Positions 36,118 through 45,654 of a stretch of 64,000 nucleotides of DNA are shown here, in pieces. Position 1 is the stretch's first letter, and every line of letters begins with the position of its first letter. The notes under the pieces were generated by a model. The model ran no database searches. It was not told where the DNA came from and worked only from the letters and a program-made list of their open reading frames with translations. The DNA comes from Halalkalirubrum salinum (GTDB lineage: Archaea > Halobacteriota > Halobacteria > Halobacteriales > Haloferacaceae), in contig NZ_SRSG01000008.1 of NCBI RefSeq assembly GCF_005543295.1, forward strand, positions 104,514 to 168,513. The letters run 5' to 3'. Both the position numbers and the translations under genes were made by a program.

Positions 36118-37551
36118 CTACTCGTCAGGCTCGAGCGCGTGCCATGACAGCCGGGGATTTCGCGCCGCGCTGGCCTGATCGATCCGGGTCGCAGCCGTTC
36201 GGCTCGGCGCGGATTCGATCGCCTCGTCGGTGTCGGCGTACGCGCGGTTGAACGCCTCCGCGAGCGAATCGAGTGAGCGTTTCGTTTCAATCTCGGTCGG
36301 TTCGGTCAACATCGCCTCGGGGACCATTTCAGGCCACTTTGTCGTCGGTGGGTGGACGCCAAAGTCGAGCATTCGCTTTGCGACATCTGCGGCGTCCCGA
36401 TCGCCCGACGTTGCGGCAAACTCGTGGTGGAATGGGCCGTAGGGAATCTCCAGATCCAGCTGGGATGCGAGGTAGTTCGCGTTGAGAACCGCCTTTGCGC
36501 TTGCGTCCAACAGCCCCTCGTCGCCGAGTCGAGCGATGTACGCGTACGTCTTGATCAACACCAGCCAGTTGCCGGTGAAGCCGTGGACCTTCCCGATCGA
36601 TCGCTCGGGCTCGAACTCCTCGTACGTTCCGCTGTCTGTCTGTTTGACCTGTGGTGTGGGCAGGTACGATTCGAGTTCCGACACCACGCCGACCGGACCC
36701 GCACCGGGGCCACCGCCGCCGTGCGGGGTTGCGAACGTCTTGTGGACGTTGTAGTGCATGATATCGAATCCCATATCCCCTGGCCGGGCCCGTCCGAGCA
36801 GCGCGTTGAGGTTCGCACCGTCGTAGTACAGGAGTCCGCCGGCGTCGTGGACCATCTCGGCGATTTCGACGATATCGCGTTCGAACAGGCCGATCGTGTT
36901 CGGGTTCGTCAGCATGAGCGCCGCGGTATCCTCGGAGACGGCGGCTTCGAGCGCCTCCAGATCGACACGACCGTCATCGCCGGGTGGAAGTTCGACAACA
37001 TCGTAGCCGGCCATCGAGGCCGTTGCGAAGTTGGTTCCGTGTGCGGAGGCGGGAATGATGACCTCGCTGCGGTCGTTTCCGTGGTGTTCGTGGTACGCCT
37101 TCGCGATCAGGATCCCGGTGAACTCGCCGGCCGCACCCGCGGGTGGCTGCAGCGTCACCGCGTCCATTCCGCCGATCGTCCCGAGGTACTCCTGCAATCG
37201 ATAGCGGAGTTCGAGGTTGCCCTGTACGGTCTCGGCGGCCCGATCGGGGTGAATCGCCGCGTTGGGGTCGGCGGCGACGTCTTCGGTGAACTTGGGGTTG
37301 TACTTCATCGTACAGGAGCCAAGCGGGTACGGCCCGCTTTCGATGCTCCAGTTCATCTGCGACAGTCGGGTGTAGTGGCGGGCGATCTCCGGTTCCGACA
37401 GCGATGGCAGCGTCACTGAATCACGGGTGAGATCAGCCGGCAGTGGCCCGTCGTCGTCGTCGTCGATCTCGACGGTGGTCTGGTCCTTCTCGGAAAGCAG
37501 CGGTTCGCGCTTCGTTTCGTCGTGGGTGTAGCGTGCTTGGTCGTGGATCAT
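36118..37551 (-). CDS. gcvPB: Glycine dehydrogenase (decarboxylating) subunit 2
   Basis: A 477-residue PLP-dependent half of the archaeal two-subunit P-protein, which decarboxylates glycine and passes the aminomethyl group to lipoyl-GcvH. The PLP lysine is K271 in [32 protein letters not shown] (75-87) is the conserved substrate region. The first 40 residues carry a run of acidic residues. It overlaps gcvPA by 4 bp and is the last gene of gcvT-gcvH-gcvPA-gcvPB. The extra C-terminal tail reads ALEPDE. Confidence 0.96.
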   Translation of the reverse strand: MIHDQARYTHDETKREPLLSEKDQTTVEIDDDDDGPLPADLTRDSVTLPSLSEPEIARHYTRLSQMNWSIESGPYPLGSCTMKYNPKFTEDVAADPNAAIHPDRAAETVQGNLELRYRLQEYLGTIGGMDAVTLQPPAGAAGEFTGILIAKAYHEHHGNDRSEVIIPASAHGTNFATASMAGYDVVELPPGDDGRVDLEALEAAVSEDTAALMLTNPNTIGLFERDIVEIAEMVHDAGGLLYYDGANLNALLGRARPGDMGFDIMHYNVHKTFATPHGGGGPGAGPVGVVSELESYLPTPQVKQTDSGTYEEFEPERSIGKVHGFTGNWLVLIKTYAYIARLGDEGLLDASAKAVLNANYLASQLDLEIPYGPFHHEFAATSGDRDAADVAKRMLDFGVHPPTTKWPEMVPEAMLTEPTEIETKRSLDSLAEAFNRAYADTDEAIESAPSRTAATRIDQASAARNPRLSWHALEPDE

Positions 37552-38885
37552 GCGGCCACCTCCTCGAACGCGGCGACGAGTTCGTCGGCCGCGGACTCAT
37601 TCACGTCTGTGATACACACCTGCAGTTCGTGTTCGCCAACGACGTGGACAGCGAACCCCTCGGACGCTAACTCGCCGGCGATCGCCGCCGCAGGCTGCTC
37701 GGTATGGACGACGAACTCCCGGAAGTGGTGTCGGTCGTGGACCGGTGCTTTGTATCCGGTGATCTCGTCGATCTCGGCTGCCAGCGACTGGGCGTTTCGG
37801 ACGCTGTCTTCTGCGAGCGAAACCAGTCCCTCAGGGCCAAGCCACGCGGCGTGGATCGCCGCCCGAAGTGCAACCCACGCCTGGTTCGTACAGATGTTTG
37901 AGGTCGCCCGCTCTTTGCGAATGTGCTGTTCGCGAGTCTGCAGTGTCAGCGTGTACGCCCGGCGATCGTCGGCGTCCTCGCTTGCCCCGACGAGTCGGCC
38001 GGGGACCTGCCGGAGGAACGTCTCTTTGGTCGCAAAGATACCGAGTCCCATGCCGTTGCTTGTCGGGAGTCCCAACACGTCTGCCTCGCCAACAACCACA
38101 TCCGCGCCAACCGACGCTGGTTCCGATAGCAACGACAGCGCGAGCAGATCCGTTCCGAGCACGAACAGCCCTTCGTTGTCGTGGGCCACGTCGGCGATCG
38201 CGGAGAGTGATTCTTCGATGGTCCCGCGAACGGTTGGATTCTCGGCGTACACCGCGGCGGTCTCCTCACCGGCGATCGCCCGCAGCGAGTCGAGATCCGC
38301 GTTGCCGTCATCCATGCCGTACGTCTCGATCTGCATTCCGGAACCGTCGACGTAGTTCTCCAACACTGCGCGTTTGCCCGCCCGCAGCGTCTCGGGGACG
38401 AGAACGGTATCTCCGGTCGTCGATCGGACCCGCCCGGCGAGCAGGGTTGCCTCTGCGAGTGCGGTTGCGGCGTCGTACATCGAACAGTTCGCGACCGGCA
38501 GGCCGGTGAGTTCGACGAGCATCGACTGATACTCGAACAGCGCCTGCAGGAATCCCTGCGTAATTTCGGGTTGATACTGGGTGTAGCTCGTGATGAACTC
38601 GGCACGATCGGCGAGATGATCGACGATCGAGGGGACGTAGGTGCTGTAATGGCCCCGTCCCATGAACTCGGTGAGCGAGTCGTTTTGAGAAAACATCTCC
38701 GCAAGCTCTGTTCGCACTGCCCGCTCACTCTGGGCGTCGATTCCCAACTCGCCGTCGAATGCGACGTCGGCTGGAATGTCGAACAGATCGGCCTCGGTGT
38801 CGACCTCGAGCGCCTCGAGCATCGATTTGGTGTCTGCTGTTGTATGCGGAGCGAACGGGCTCCCGTCTGGTATGTGTGCTGTCAT
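37548..38885 (-). CDS. gcvPA: Glycine dehydrogenase (decarboxylating) subunit 1
   Basis: A 445-residue N-terminal-type subunit of the split P-protein. It starts [18 protein letters not shown]. The family motifs are [18 protein letters not shown] (about 75-92), [22 protein letters not shown] and [14 protein letters not shown]. It lacks a PLP lysine of its own, because the GcvPB subunit carries it. An upstream open frame to 39050 contains low-complexity sequence that overlaps gcvH and is rejected. Spacing to gcvH is 61 bp. Confidence 0.96.
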   Translation of the reverse strand: MTAHIPDGSPFAPHTTADTKSMLEALEVDTEADLFDIPADVAFDGELGIDAQSERAVRTELAEMFSQNDSLTEFMGRGHYSTYVPSIVDHLADRAEFITSYTQYQPEITQGFLQALFEYQSMLVELTGLPVANCSMYDAATALAEATLLAGRVRSTTGDTVLVPETLRAGKRAVLENYVDGSGMQIETYGMDDGNADLDSLRAIAGEETAAVYAENPTVRGTIEESLSAIADVAHDNEGLFVLGTDLLALSLLSEPASVGADVVVGEADVLGLPTSNGMGLGIFATKETFLRQVPGRLVGASEDADDRRAYTLTLQTREQHIRKERATSNICTNQAWVALRAAIHAAWLGPEGLVSLAEDSVRNAQSLAAEIDEITGYKAPVHDRHHFREFVVHTEQPAAAIAGELASEGFAVHVVGEHELQVCITDVNESAADELVAAFEEVAA

Positions 38886-38946
38886 GGTGTTTGAGTCTGA
38901 GTACGATCGAATCCTGTCTTGCGGGGACGGTCGATCGCGTCCGGTG

Positions 38947-39330
38947 TTATTCGATCTGTGCAGCGTATGCGTCGGGCGACAGGAGTGCGTCGTGGCCTGT
39001 CGGATCGTCGGCGTCAACTTCGAGCATCCAGCCGTCCCCGAACGGATCATCGTTCACTAGTTCGGGCTCGTCAAAAAGTGCCTCGTTCACGGCCACCACT
39101 TCGCCGGTGACCGGCGAGTAGAGATCCGAGACTGCTTTGATCGACTCAACCACTCCGAATGTCTCTCCGGCGGTGACTGTGTCTCCGACCGACGGCAGCT
39201 CGACAAAGACGACATCACCGAGTTCGTCCTGTGCGAAGTCGGTGATTCCGACTCGAACGGTCTCGTCGTCGGTACTCGTCCACTCGTGCGATTCGAGGTA
39301 TCGCTTGTCTTCAGGTACGTCGAAGCTCAT
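38947..39330 (-). CDS. gcvH: Glycine cleavage system H protein
   Basis: A 127-residue lipoyl carrier. The lipoylated lysine is K65 in [15 protein letters not shown], and the conserved YLESHEW (11-17) and [16 protein letters not shown] (35-50) segments are present. Its lipoyl arm shuttles the aminomethyl group between P-protein, GcvT and lipoamide dehydrogenase. The L-protein is not in this window. It lies 18 bp after gcvT. Confidence 0.97.
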   Translation of the reverse strand: MSFDVPEDKRYLESHEWTSTDDETVRVGITDFAQDELGDVVFVELPSVGDTVTAGETFGVVESIKAVSDLYSPVTGEVVAVNEALFDEPELVNDDPFGDGWMLEVDADDPTGHDALLSPDAYAAQIE

Positions 39331-39348
39331 CGTTCGTGTGATTTGACC

Positions 39349-40437
39349 TCAGTCTGTGATAAATGGCGGTGTTGTGACCGTGGCCTCTTTTGGCTCGCCG
39401 CGGACACGAACGTGGACCGTCTCGCCCGCTTCGACGCCCGCGTTGAGGTAACCAAGCCCGATCGGCTCGCTGAGCGTTGGGCTCATTGTGCCGCTCGTGA
39501 GATGACCGATCGGCTCCCCGTCGGTATCCGTCACCTCGTAGCCGTGCCGGGGAACGCCTCGTTCTTCAAGCATGAGTCCGGTGAAGCGTTCGTCGACCCC
39601 GGCGTCTTTCTGGGCGGCGATCGCATCTCGACCAACAAAGTCGGTATCGAGCGCGACGGTGAATTCGATCTTCGCCTCAAGCGGTGTCCGCGGCTCCTCG
39701 TCGGGATCGAAGTCCTGCCCAGAGAGGAGATACCCCATCTCCGTCCGGAGCGTGTCGCGCGCGCCGAGCCCACAGGGCTGACAATCGAGGGCGGACCACA
39801 CTGGCTCGGCATCGCTTGCGGGACACAGCACCTCGAAGCCGTCTTCGCCGGTATAGCCGGTCCGAGAAACCAGACACCGCACGCCAGCGATCTCGAACGA
39901 CTCGAACTCCGTCCACGAGAGATCGGCAGCGGCGGAATCGGCCGCTTCGGTCATGAGCCCCTCCGCCTCGGGACCCTGGACGGCGAACATTGCCCACTCG
40001 TCGGTGACGTTCTCGACGGTTGCGTCGAGGCCCCATTCGTCGCGGTGATCGACCCAGCGATCGTACATCTGTTGATCGTGGCCCGCGTTCGGGACGAACC
40101 GCACGAGCGGCTCGCCGTCGCGATCGGCCAACCGGTAGACGATCGTGTCATCGAGGATTATCCCCTTGTCGGTGGTTATGCAGGCGTACTGGGAGTTTCC
40201 TGGCTCGAGCCGCGTGACGTCGTTCGTTGTGAGCCGCTGGGTGAGTTCGATCGCATCGGGGCCAGTGACGTCGATCTCGCTCATGTGGGAGACGTCGAAT
40301 ATCCCCGCGCGTTCGCGGACCGCAGCGTGTTCCTCGCGGATCGAATCGAACGAAACGGGCATCTCCCAGCCGCCGAAGTCGGTGAATTTCGCGCCACGAT
40401 CGTCGTGGACCGTGTGTAGTGGTGGCATTCGGGACAT
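39349..40437 (-). CDS. gcvT: Glycine cleavage system T protein (aminomethyltransferase)
   Basis: A 362-residue tetrahydrofolate-dependent aminomethyltransferase. It begins MSRMPPLHTVHDDRGAKF, followed by FTDFGGWEMPVSFDSIREEH, GIFDVSHMSEIDVTGPDA, and TGYTGEDGFEVLC later in the folate-binding region. Starts two codons upstream (ATG at 40443) or three downstream are possible. It is the first gene of the gcv cluster and divergent from the NYN gene. The product 5,10-methylene-THF feeds ThyA, encoded about 6 kb away. Confidence 0.96.
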   Translation of the reverse strand: MSRMPPLHTVHDDRGAKFTDFGGWEMPVSFDSIREEHAAVRERAGIFDVSHMSEIDVTGPDAIELTQRLTTNDVTRLEPGNSQYACITTDKGIILDDTIVYRLADRDGEPLVRFVPNAGHDQQMYDRWVDHRDEWGLDATVENVTDEWAMFAVQGPEAEGLMTEAADSAAADLSWTEFESFEIAGVRCLVSRTGYTGEDGFEVLCPASDAEPVWSALDCQPCGLGARDTLRTEMGYLLSGQDFDPDEEPRTPLEAKIEFTVALDTDFVGRDAIAAQKDAGVDERFTGLMLEERGVPRHGYEVTDTDGEPIGHLTSGTMSPTLSEPIGLGYLNAGVEAGETVHVRVRGEPKEATVTTPPFITD

Positions 40438-40555
40438 ATCCATATCGTCTCGCCCGAGCGTGTAACCTTTTTTCATCCCGGTCGCCGACGAGCAGCAATC
40501 CGGTCCACGAGAGACAAACGCCACGATCATGTACGTAGGGTGCCGAACGGTGAGT

Positions 40556-41050
40556 ATGAGTGCCGATCGAGGAGGCGACAGCCTCCAGGAGGGCGTCGCG
40601 CTGTTCGTTGACGGGCCGAACATCCTTCGCGAGGAGTTCGATGTCGATCTCGATGACATCCGTGAGGCCGCCGAGGTGAAGGGCCACCTCGTTGCGACCC
40701 GACTGTACGTCGACGAACACGCTACGCCCGGATTGATCCAGGCCGCAGAAGCCCGTGGCTTTGAGGTCATCGTCACAAGCGGCGACGTCGACGTAAAGCT
40801 CGCGGTTGATGCGACCGAATTCGCGATCGACGGGGCGGCCTCGCTGCTCGCGATCGCCTCTCGAGACACCGATTTCAAACCCGTTTTGGAGATCGCCAAC
40901 GCCCGCGGGCTCCGGACGTTTGCGATCGCCCCTGGGACCTACGGGCGATCGGACGCGCTCAGGAACGCGGCGACGGACTCGATCACGCTTGACGGGGACG
41001 TGACCGGAGGACCGTCCGATCGAACCGCTGTGGACGGGTCAGCGGAGTAA
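40556..41050 (+). CDS. NYN-domain protein, TIGR00288 family
   Basis: A 164-residue PIN-like NYN-fold protein. LFVDGPNILREEFDVDLDDI (about 18-37) supplies the first catalytic Asp and the Asn. VDVKLAVDATEFA and AIASRDTDFKPVLEIANARG (about 78-90, 100-119) supply further acidic residues of a possible metal-dependent RNase site. The family is largely archaeal and of unproven function. The ATG at 40556 is preferred to an in-frame start nine codons upstream. Confidence 0.85.
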   Translation: MSADRGGDSLQEGVALFVDGPNILREEFDVDLDDIREAAEVKGHLVATRLYVDEHATPGLIQAAEARGFEVIVTSGDVDVKLAVDATEFAIDGAASLLAIASRDTDFKPVLEIANARGLRTFAIAPGTYGRSDALRNAATDSITLDGDVTGGPSDRTAVDGSAE

Positions 41051-41167
41051 ACCGCCGAGGATTGATCAGCAGTTGAACTGCAGGGGCCCGATCGGCCGGT
41101 ACCGATTCGAACTCCTGATTCACGTTTCAAGCAAAATATTCGCTGATACTCACGGCGACATCGCGAC

Positions 41168-43009
41168 TCAGTTGACTGCCTTCGACAGCTCTGCGCCCGT
41201 TTTAAATTTCACATCATTCGACGCCTCCGCCGCTCCAACAAGATGGAGAACCGGCGCATCCAGCGCGGTGACGACACATACCGGCGAGACATCGCTGTCG
41301 TAATCATCGCAATCACCCGTGTGCTTGGCGAGTGTTTCCCGTGACTGAACACCCCAGCAGTAGACGTTCCCGTCGTCCCTGCACACTGGATGTGCGCCGG
41401 CAGGAAGATACTCCGCGTTTGGGTCGTACGGCGCACGAAGCGTTATGTTCCCATACGTGGTCCTGCCGGGCTTTTTCCGTCCCGTAACGCGCGATCGAAG
41501 ATCGACACCCCCTTCTTCAATATCTGATCGACCAACCCCTGCGATGACAGTCGGGCCGTCGCCGACCAGAAGCGTCGCGGCGTCTTCGTAGAGCGCGCCG
41601 TCGTCGATCATCCACCCGCCGGCGTACAGGAGCTGTTCCTCGTGGCGGATCCGTCGCACGTACAACAGCGCGGGCATCGGTGACGGGCAGCCAGGCGGTG
41701 TCGCTGCAACGGGAACGACGAACGTTGCGGTCACGGCACTACCTTCTGCGATCGTCTCCTCTCCCCACGAGTTCAGGTCGTCGGGTACCGCGGCTGACCC
41801 GTCCTCAGAGACGAGCAACAGTGGCTCTACAACCTCGGCTGCTGGGGGCGCGGCAGTGACGACAATCCCACCCGAGGTCTCGAACGCGGCGACACCGCGG
41901 CGGATGTCTTTCTTGTCGATGCCCCGAAGTTGACTGAGAGAAATATCGCTCCCGAGTTTGAGCGTCGCGGTGAGGAGGTTTCGACACGCCAGATCCCGGT
42001 GGATCGCGACAGCCCTGTCGCTCTCCGCACAGCTGTCGGCGTCTCGTTCACCAATGAAGTACGCGAGGACGCGTTGTGGTGTGAGTTCGTCGGCCAGCGC
42101 CGGGCCGTCCCCCCGAACGCGAGCGTCGGGGAGACAGACGACGAAGCGTTCGCCGATCGTGGGCTCTCCGTCGAGGTACTCGTAGAGCGGTTCCGCTTCG
42201 TCGACGATCCCGTCGCCATCGCTGTCGAGGTCCTCGAAGATGCGATCGATATCGCCTTGCACGATGCGGCGGGCTTCCTGTAGGTGTCTCCTCGCGCGGT
42301 CCCACTCGCCGGCGTCGACGGCGTCGCTCGCGTCCTGGGCGAGGCCATGACGGCTGTCGGCGTTCTCGGCGACGGTGACGCAAAGTTCTGAGGGACAGCC
42401 GTCGAGTTCCGTCCGCACCGTGGTCGTCGCGTTGATGAACGCGTCGAGAGCGATCTTTGCGTCGTCGCTTGCTCGATCGTCAACGCCTGCGATGGCAGCG
42501 TCAGCGTAGACCAACAGCGCTCGTTCGATGTCCAGAACCGTCACGAGTACCCCTGTGTCATCGTCAGCGTCGGTATCACCTTCATCATCTGGACCGGGCC
42601 ACCAGATCGTGCTGGGCTTATTCGATCGCGACGAGTTGTAGTCCCGGGCTTTTGTGGGTGCGCTGGTACTCCAACCGTCGATCTCAATCTCCTGTGAGGC
42701 GGCCTGCAGACTCGGCGGTATATATCTGACATCGATCGGGTCGCTCCGGTGAAGCGCAATTCGCCCACCACCACCACCGCCACCGGCGGCGGTGCTCGCC
42801 GATCCGTCGTAGAAGCCTGCCGGTGATGCCGCGGTGGTTCCGACGACTTGTTCGCCGGCGCGGTCGACCAATCCATTGACTGTCGTACAGCCAGCGAGGC
42901 TCCCGAGCGCGACGATGCCACCGGCCGTGAGAATCGATCGTCGTGTCGTCACAAGCGAGCGATCAGCAGTCTTCACCGATTCGATATTCGTGTAACTATT
43001 CGTATTCAT
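41168..43009 (-). CDS. Tat-exported lipoprotein with a calcium-loop-like motif
   Basis: A 613-residue secreted protein of unknown family. The Tat signal is VTTRRSILTAGGIVALGSLAGC, giving a lipobox LAGC near residue 41 and a membrane-anchored mature protein. A glycine run (STAAGGGGGGGR) follows near residue 77. DSDGDGIVDEAEPLYEYL around residue 265 is an EF-hand/thrombospondin-3-like calcium loop. Cysteines after the lipobox are sparse but include C-containing LPGCPSP-type loops. The TATA-like box at 43034-43042 supports the ATG at 43009 rather than the GTG at 43015. Confidence 0.75.
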   Translation of the reverse strand: MNTNSYTNIESVKTADRSLVTTRRSILTAGGIVALGSLAGCTTVNGLVDRAGEQVVGTTAASPAGFYDGSASTAAGGGGGGGRIALHRSDPIDVRYIPPSLQAASQEIEIDGWSTSAPTKARDYNSSRSNKPSTIWWPGPDDEGDTDADDDTGVLVTVLDIERALLVYADAAIAGVDDRASDDAKIALDAFINATTTVRTELDGCPSELCVTVAENADSRHGLAQDASDAVDAGEWDRARRHLQEARRIVQGDIDRIFEDLDSDGDGIVDEAEPLYEYLDGEPTIGERFVVCLPDARVRGDGPALADELTPQRVLAYFIGERDADSCAESDRAVAIHRDLACRNLLTATLKLGSDISLSQLRGIDKKDIRRGVAAFETSGGIVVTAAPPAAEVVEPLLLVSEDGSAAVPDDLNSWGEETIAEGSAVTATFVVPVAATPPGCPSPMPALLYVRRIRHEEQLLYAGGWMIDDGALYEDAATLLVGDGPTVIAGVGRSDIEEGGVDLRSRVTGRKKPGRTTYGNITLRAPYDPNAEYLPAGAHPVCRDDGNVYCWGVQSRETLAKHTGDCDDYDSDVSPVCVVTALDAPVLHLVGAAEASNDVKFKTGAELSKAVN

Positions 43010-43033
43010 CTCCACTCGTGTAAGTCACGGGAA

Positions 43034-43042
43034 GAAATAAAT
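43034..43042 (-). promoter_or_regulatory. TATA-like box for the Tat lipoprotein gene
   Basis: atttatttc on the minus strand ends 25 bp before the ATG at 43009. It lies in the gap after the DoxX-like gene and shows that the lipoprotein gene has its own promoter. Confidence 0.55.
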
Positions 43043-43049
43043 CAGTCAG

Positions 43050-43439
43050 TTACCTGTTGTAGGCCTTCCGCAGGAAGACGAGCACCCCGCCGAACATCGC
43101 CATGTTGCCGAAAAACGCGAGCCGTTCGCCGGAGGCACTGTCCTCGTCTGCGTTCCAGAAGTCGTGCATTGTCGTCGTCACCACCGCGAGAAACGCCGCC
43201 GCCGCGCCCGTCGAGACCCGCGGGAGCCGCCACAGCGCAATTCCGAATCCCGCAACGAGCATCATCCCCGAGGCCATCGGTGCGAGGATATCAGGCATCG
43301 GGACGCCGGCGGAGTCGGCATACTCGATCGTGTCCTCCATATCACGGAAATCCTCAGAAGCTTGCAGTGCTAACCCCAGTCCAAGGAGTACCCGGCCGAT
43401 CGTCGATACGCTGCTTTGGTGCTCAGTCTCATCAGACAT
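43050..43439 (-). CDS. DoxX-like small membrane protein
   Basis: A 129-residue protein with four hydrophobic helices: RVLLGLGLALQ, APMASGMMLVAGFGIALW, GAAAAFLAVVTTTM and ERLAFFGNMAMFGGVLVFL. The order and the FFGNMAMFGG end match the DoxX/DoxD-like group, some of which are quinone-linked oxidoreductase subunits. The start overlaps the signal-peptidase gene by 8 bp, hence an operon. Confidence 0.8.
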   Translation of the reverse strand: MSDETEHQSSVSTIGRVLLGLGLALQASEDFRDMEDTIEYADSAGVPMPDILAPMASGMMLVAGFGIALWRLPRVSTGAAAAFLAVVTTTMHDFWNADEDSASGERLAFFGNMAMFGGVLVFLRKAYNR

Positions 43440-44055
43440 GGTACATCGTAGCATCCATAGGCTCATAAGCGATCGGGCCGGTCCAATCGGCCCACGCGAG
43501 TGCCAGCCTGAGCCAGCCGGCGTTCGGCACCCTGAGCTGTCCTTTGGCCTCGATCCACTCTGGTTTGACCGGCGGGGCGGTCCCGGCAACCTGATCGTAG
43601 TAGGGGTTGTCGTCGCCGTAGGTGATGTATCCCGAGTGTGGAGCCGGGCAGTTGTCGATCAGTGCACAGTGGGTTTCACCCAGCCGATCGTGATCGGCTC
43701 TGTCGGTCCAGTCTTCGCCCGCTGTCACGTAAAACGCAGCCCGGTGGAAGATCGGCGATCCTTCTCGATCGGGTGGCGAAAACACGATCACGTCGCCTTG
43801 CCCGCCGATCCGTCCGTATCCGCTCGTCTCCGCCTCTTCGGCGGTGACGATGCCGTCCTGGGCGTTCGGACCGCCGAAGCGATCAGTCGCGGACACGACG
43901 ATCAGATCACCCGCCTCGGCGTGTGGCTCCATGCTTCCGCTCTCGACGGCGACCATCGGTGGCCACATCCCGGCTGCCAGCACGAGCACAGCCGCGAGAA
44001 CGAGGACGATCCCGATCGGTCCGAGAACGTCGACAGCGAGTGCACGGCGACCCAT
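43432..44055 (-). CDS. S26-family signal peptidase (archaeal SEC11-like)
   Basis: A 207-residue type I signal peptidase. One N-terminal membrane anchor (about 10-30) precedes the nucleophile Ser in ESGSMEPHAEAGD (S41). The second site is IFHRAAFYV with His (H104) in place of the bacterial Lys, as in archaeal and ER Sec11 enzymes. YITYGDDNPYYD supplies the conserved acidic residues. A C-terminal hydrophobic stretch (AGWLRLALAWADW) may be a second membrane segment. It processes exported preproteins. Confidence 0.88.
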   Translation of the reverse strand: MGRRALAVDVLGPIGIVLVLAAVLVLAAGMWPPMVAVESGSMEPHAEAGDLIVVSATDRFGGPNAQDGIVTAEEAETSGYGRIGGQGDVIVFSPPDREGSPIFHRAAFYVTAGEDWTDRADHDRLGETHCALIDNCPAPHSGYITYGDDNPYYDQVAGTAPPVKPEWIEAKGQLRVPNAGWLRLALAWADWTGPIAYEPMDATMYHV

Positions 44056-44139
44056 ATCCGCACAACGGGTCGTGGACCCAAAACTCGATTGCTCGCTCGA
44101 ACGAGCAAATAGATCGGTCAGCCAGCTATAATACCCCGC

Positions 44140-45393
44140 TCAGAGGGGCGTGGCGAACGCGTACACCGTCTGGTGGCCCGTCACCTCGACAGTCGTGAAA
44201 TCGCCGGGTTCGAGGCCGTGTTCGGACGCGTTCTGGACAATGATTTGCCGGTAGGCACCGTCGCGGCACTTCACCGAGTCGCCCACGCCCTCTTGGACGA
44301 CGAGCACCTCTCGAGTCGTGCCGATCATCGACTCGTAGGCCGCTCCGACGACGTCCATCTTCAGTTCGGACATCGCCTTCGATCGCTCCTTCTTTTTTGT
44401 CCCGCCGAGGCCCTTCATGTCGGCCGCGTCGGTCCCCGGCCGCTTCGAAAAGCGAGTCACGTTGATCTTTTCTGGGCGGACAGATTCGAGGAGCTGCATG
44501 GATTGTTCGTGATCGGCGTCCGTCTCGGTCGGGAAGCCGACGATGAAGTCCGTCGACAGCGTCCAGTGGTCGAGCGCCGCCTCGAACGTCTCGACAATCT
44601 CGACGAACTGTTCGACGCGGTGTTGCCGGCGCATGTCTTCGAGGACCGCGTCGCTCCCTGATTGGACGGGCAGGTGAATGAAGTTGTACAGCTTCTCGTG
44701 GCGGGCGAACACGTCCGCGAGTTCCTCGCGAATGCCGTGAATCCCACCGGGGTTGGCCATCCCGACCCGCACGCGAAAGTCACCGTCGATCTCCGTACAG
44801 ATCCGATCGAGCAGTTCTGGAAGCGTGCGATCGCCGGTGTCCCAGCCGTAGACGCCGGTGTCCTGGCCGGTGATCCGGATCTCCTTCGCGCCGGCGTGCA
44901 CCAGCGCACGGGCCTTCTGGACGTTCTCTTCGACGGGTGGGGAGTCGACCCGGCCGGTCGCAAACTTGGTGATGCAGTACGAGCAGTTCGACATACAGCC
45001 GCGAGCGATCGGGAGGATGCCGATCGTCCCGTCTAAGATGGGTTCGGTATCGGGGGTGACTGTCGGACACTCGCCGTTGAGCACGGCGGTGGGCACCTCA
45101 TCCCAGTGCAGTACCTGTGCGTCGACACCGGCGTCTTTGAACTCCTCGCCCTGTGCGAGTGCCATACAGCCGGTGACAATGAGGTCCGCGGTCTCGGATT
45201 CGAGCTCTTTGGCCCGCGAAAGCATGTTCCGTTCGGTCTTTTCGACCACGGTACAGGTGTTGAGGATCGCGACGTCGGCGGCCTCGACCGACGGCGCTGG
45301 GTAGTGACCGCCCTCCCGGAGCGCCTGCTCGATCTGTTGGCCCTCCCCCTGGTTTGACGTACACCCGTACGTCTCGATGTGATACGTGGCCAT
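44140..45393 (-). CDS. Archaeal MiaB-like tRNA methylthiotransferase (e-MtaB/CDKAL1 type)
   Basis: A 417-residue radical-SAM enzyme that adds a methylthio group to N6-threonylcarbamoyladenosine-37 in tRNA. The N-terminal cluster cysteines are C11, C47 and C76 (ETYGCTSNQGE, NTCTVVEKTE, VTGCMALAQGE). The radical-SAM CxxxCxxC is C133/C137/C140 in RGCMSNCSYCITKF. The C-terminal TRAM domain is around 350-417 (IGTTREVLVVQEG). The open frame upstream to 45636 contains an 11-bp direct repeat and is rejected; the ATG at 45393 fits the family. Confidence 0.92.
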   Translation of the reverse strand: MATYHIETYGCTSNQGEGQQIEQALREGGHYPAPSVEAADVAILNTCTVVEKTERNMLSRAKELESETADLIVTGCMALAQGEEFKDAGVDAQVLHWDEVPTAVLNGECPTVTPDTEPILDGTIGILPIARGCMSNCSYCITKFATGRVDSPPVEENVQKARALVHAGAKEIRITGQDTGVYGWDTGDRTLPELLDRICTEIDGDFRVRVGMANPGGIHGIREELADVFARHEKLYNFIHLPVQSGSDAVLEDMRRQHRVEQFVEIVETFEAALDHWTLSTDFIVGFPTETDADHEQSMQLLESVRPEKINVTRFSKRPGTDAADMKGLGGTKKKERSKAMSELKMDVVGAAYESMIGTTREVLVVQEGVGDSVKCRDGAYRQIIVQNASEHGLEPGDFTTVEVTGHQTVYAFATPL

Positions 45394-45654
45394 TCGATTA
45401 TCTTCGATTACGTCCGATCGGGCAAAAGGACGACGATCGACCGCCGGTTTGCGGTCATCGATGCGTTCGTCTCCCGTTTCACGTTGAGCAATCCACCGAA
45501 CGAACGTGCTGGTGCTTGCGTCGACGAGGACTCTGATGAGGCGGCGCTGGTGGCGATCGCGCCGACGAAGAGCCGACGAAGAGCCGACGAAACGGCGCTG
45601 ATCGCAATCGCGTGTTCGAAACCCGGACGATCGCAAGTTCTCCCACGGGCAACC
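45394..45654. other. 261-bp gap with an 11-bp direct repeat; no gene seen
   Basis: The only structure I see is gccgacgaaga repeated at 45561-45571 and 45572-45582, with a partial third copy at 45583-45592. The upstream frame continuing from the MiaB-like gene is basic and low in complexity and has no family signal. Confidence 0.6.

Noticed and set aside
36352..37419. 355-residue plus-strand open frame
   Set aside because: It is the antisense shadow of gcvPB; the PLP-lysine motif is in the minus frame.
39286..40419. 377-residue plus-strand open frame
   Set aside because: It is the antisense shadow of gcvT, whose own frame carries all the family motifs.
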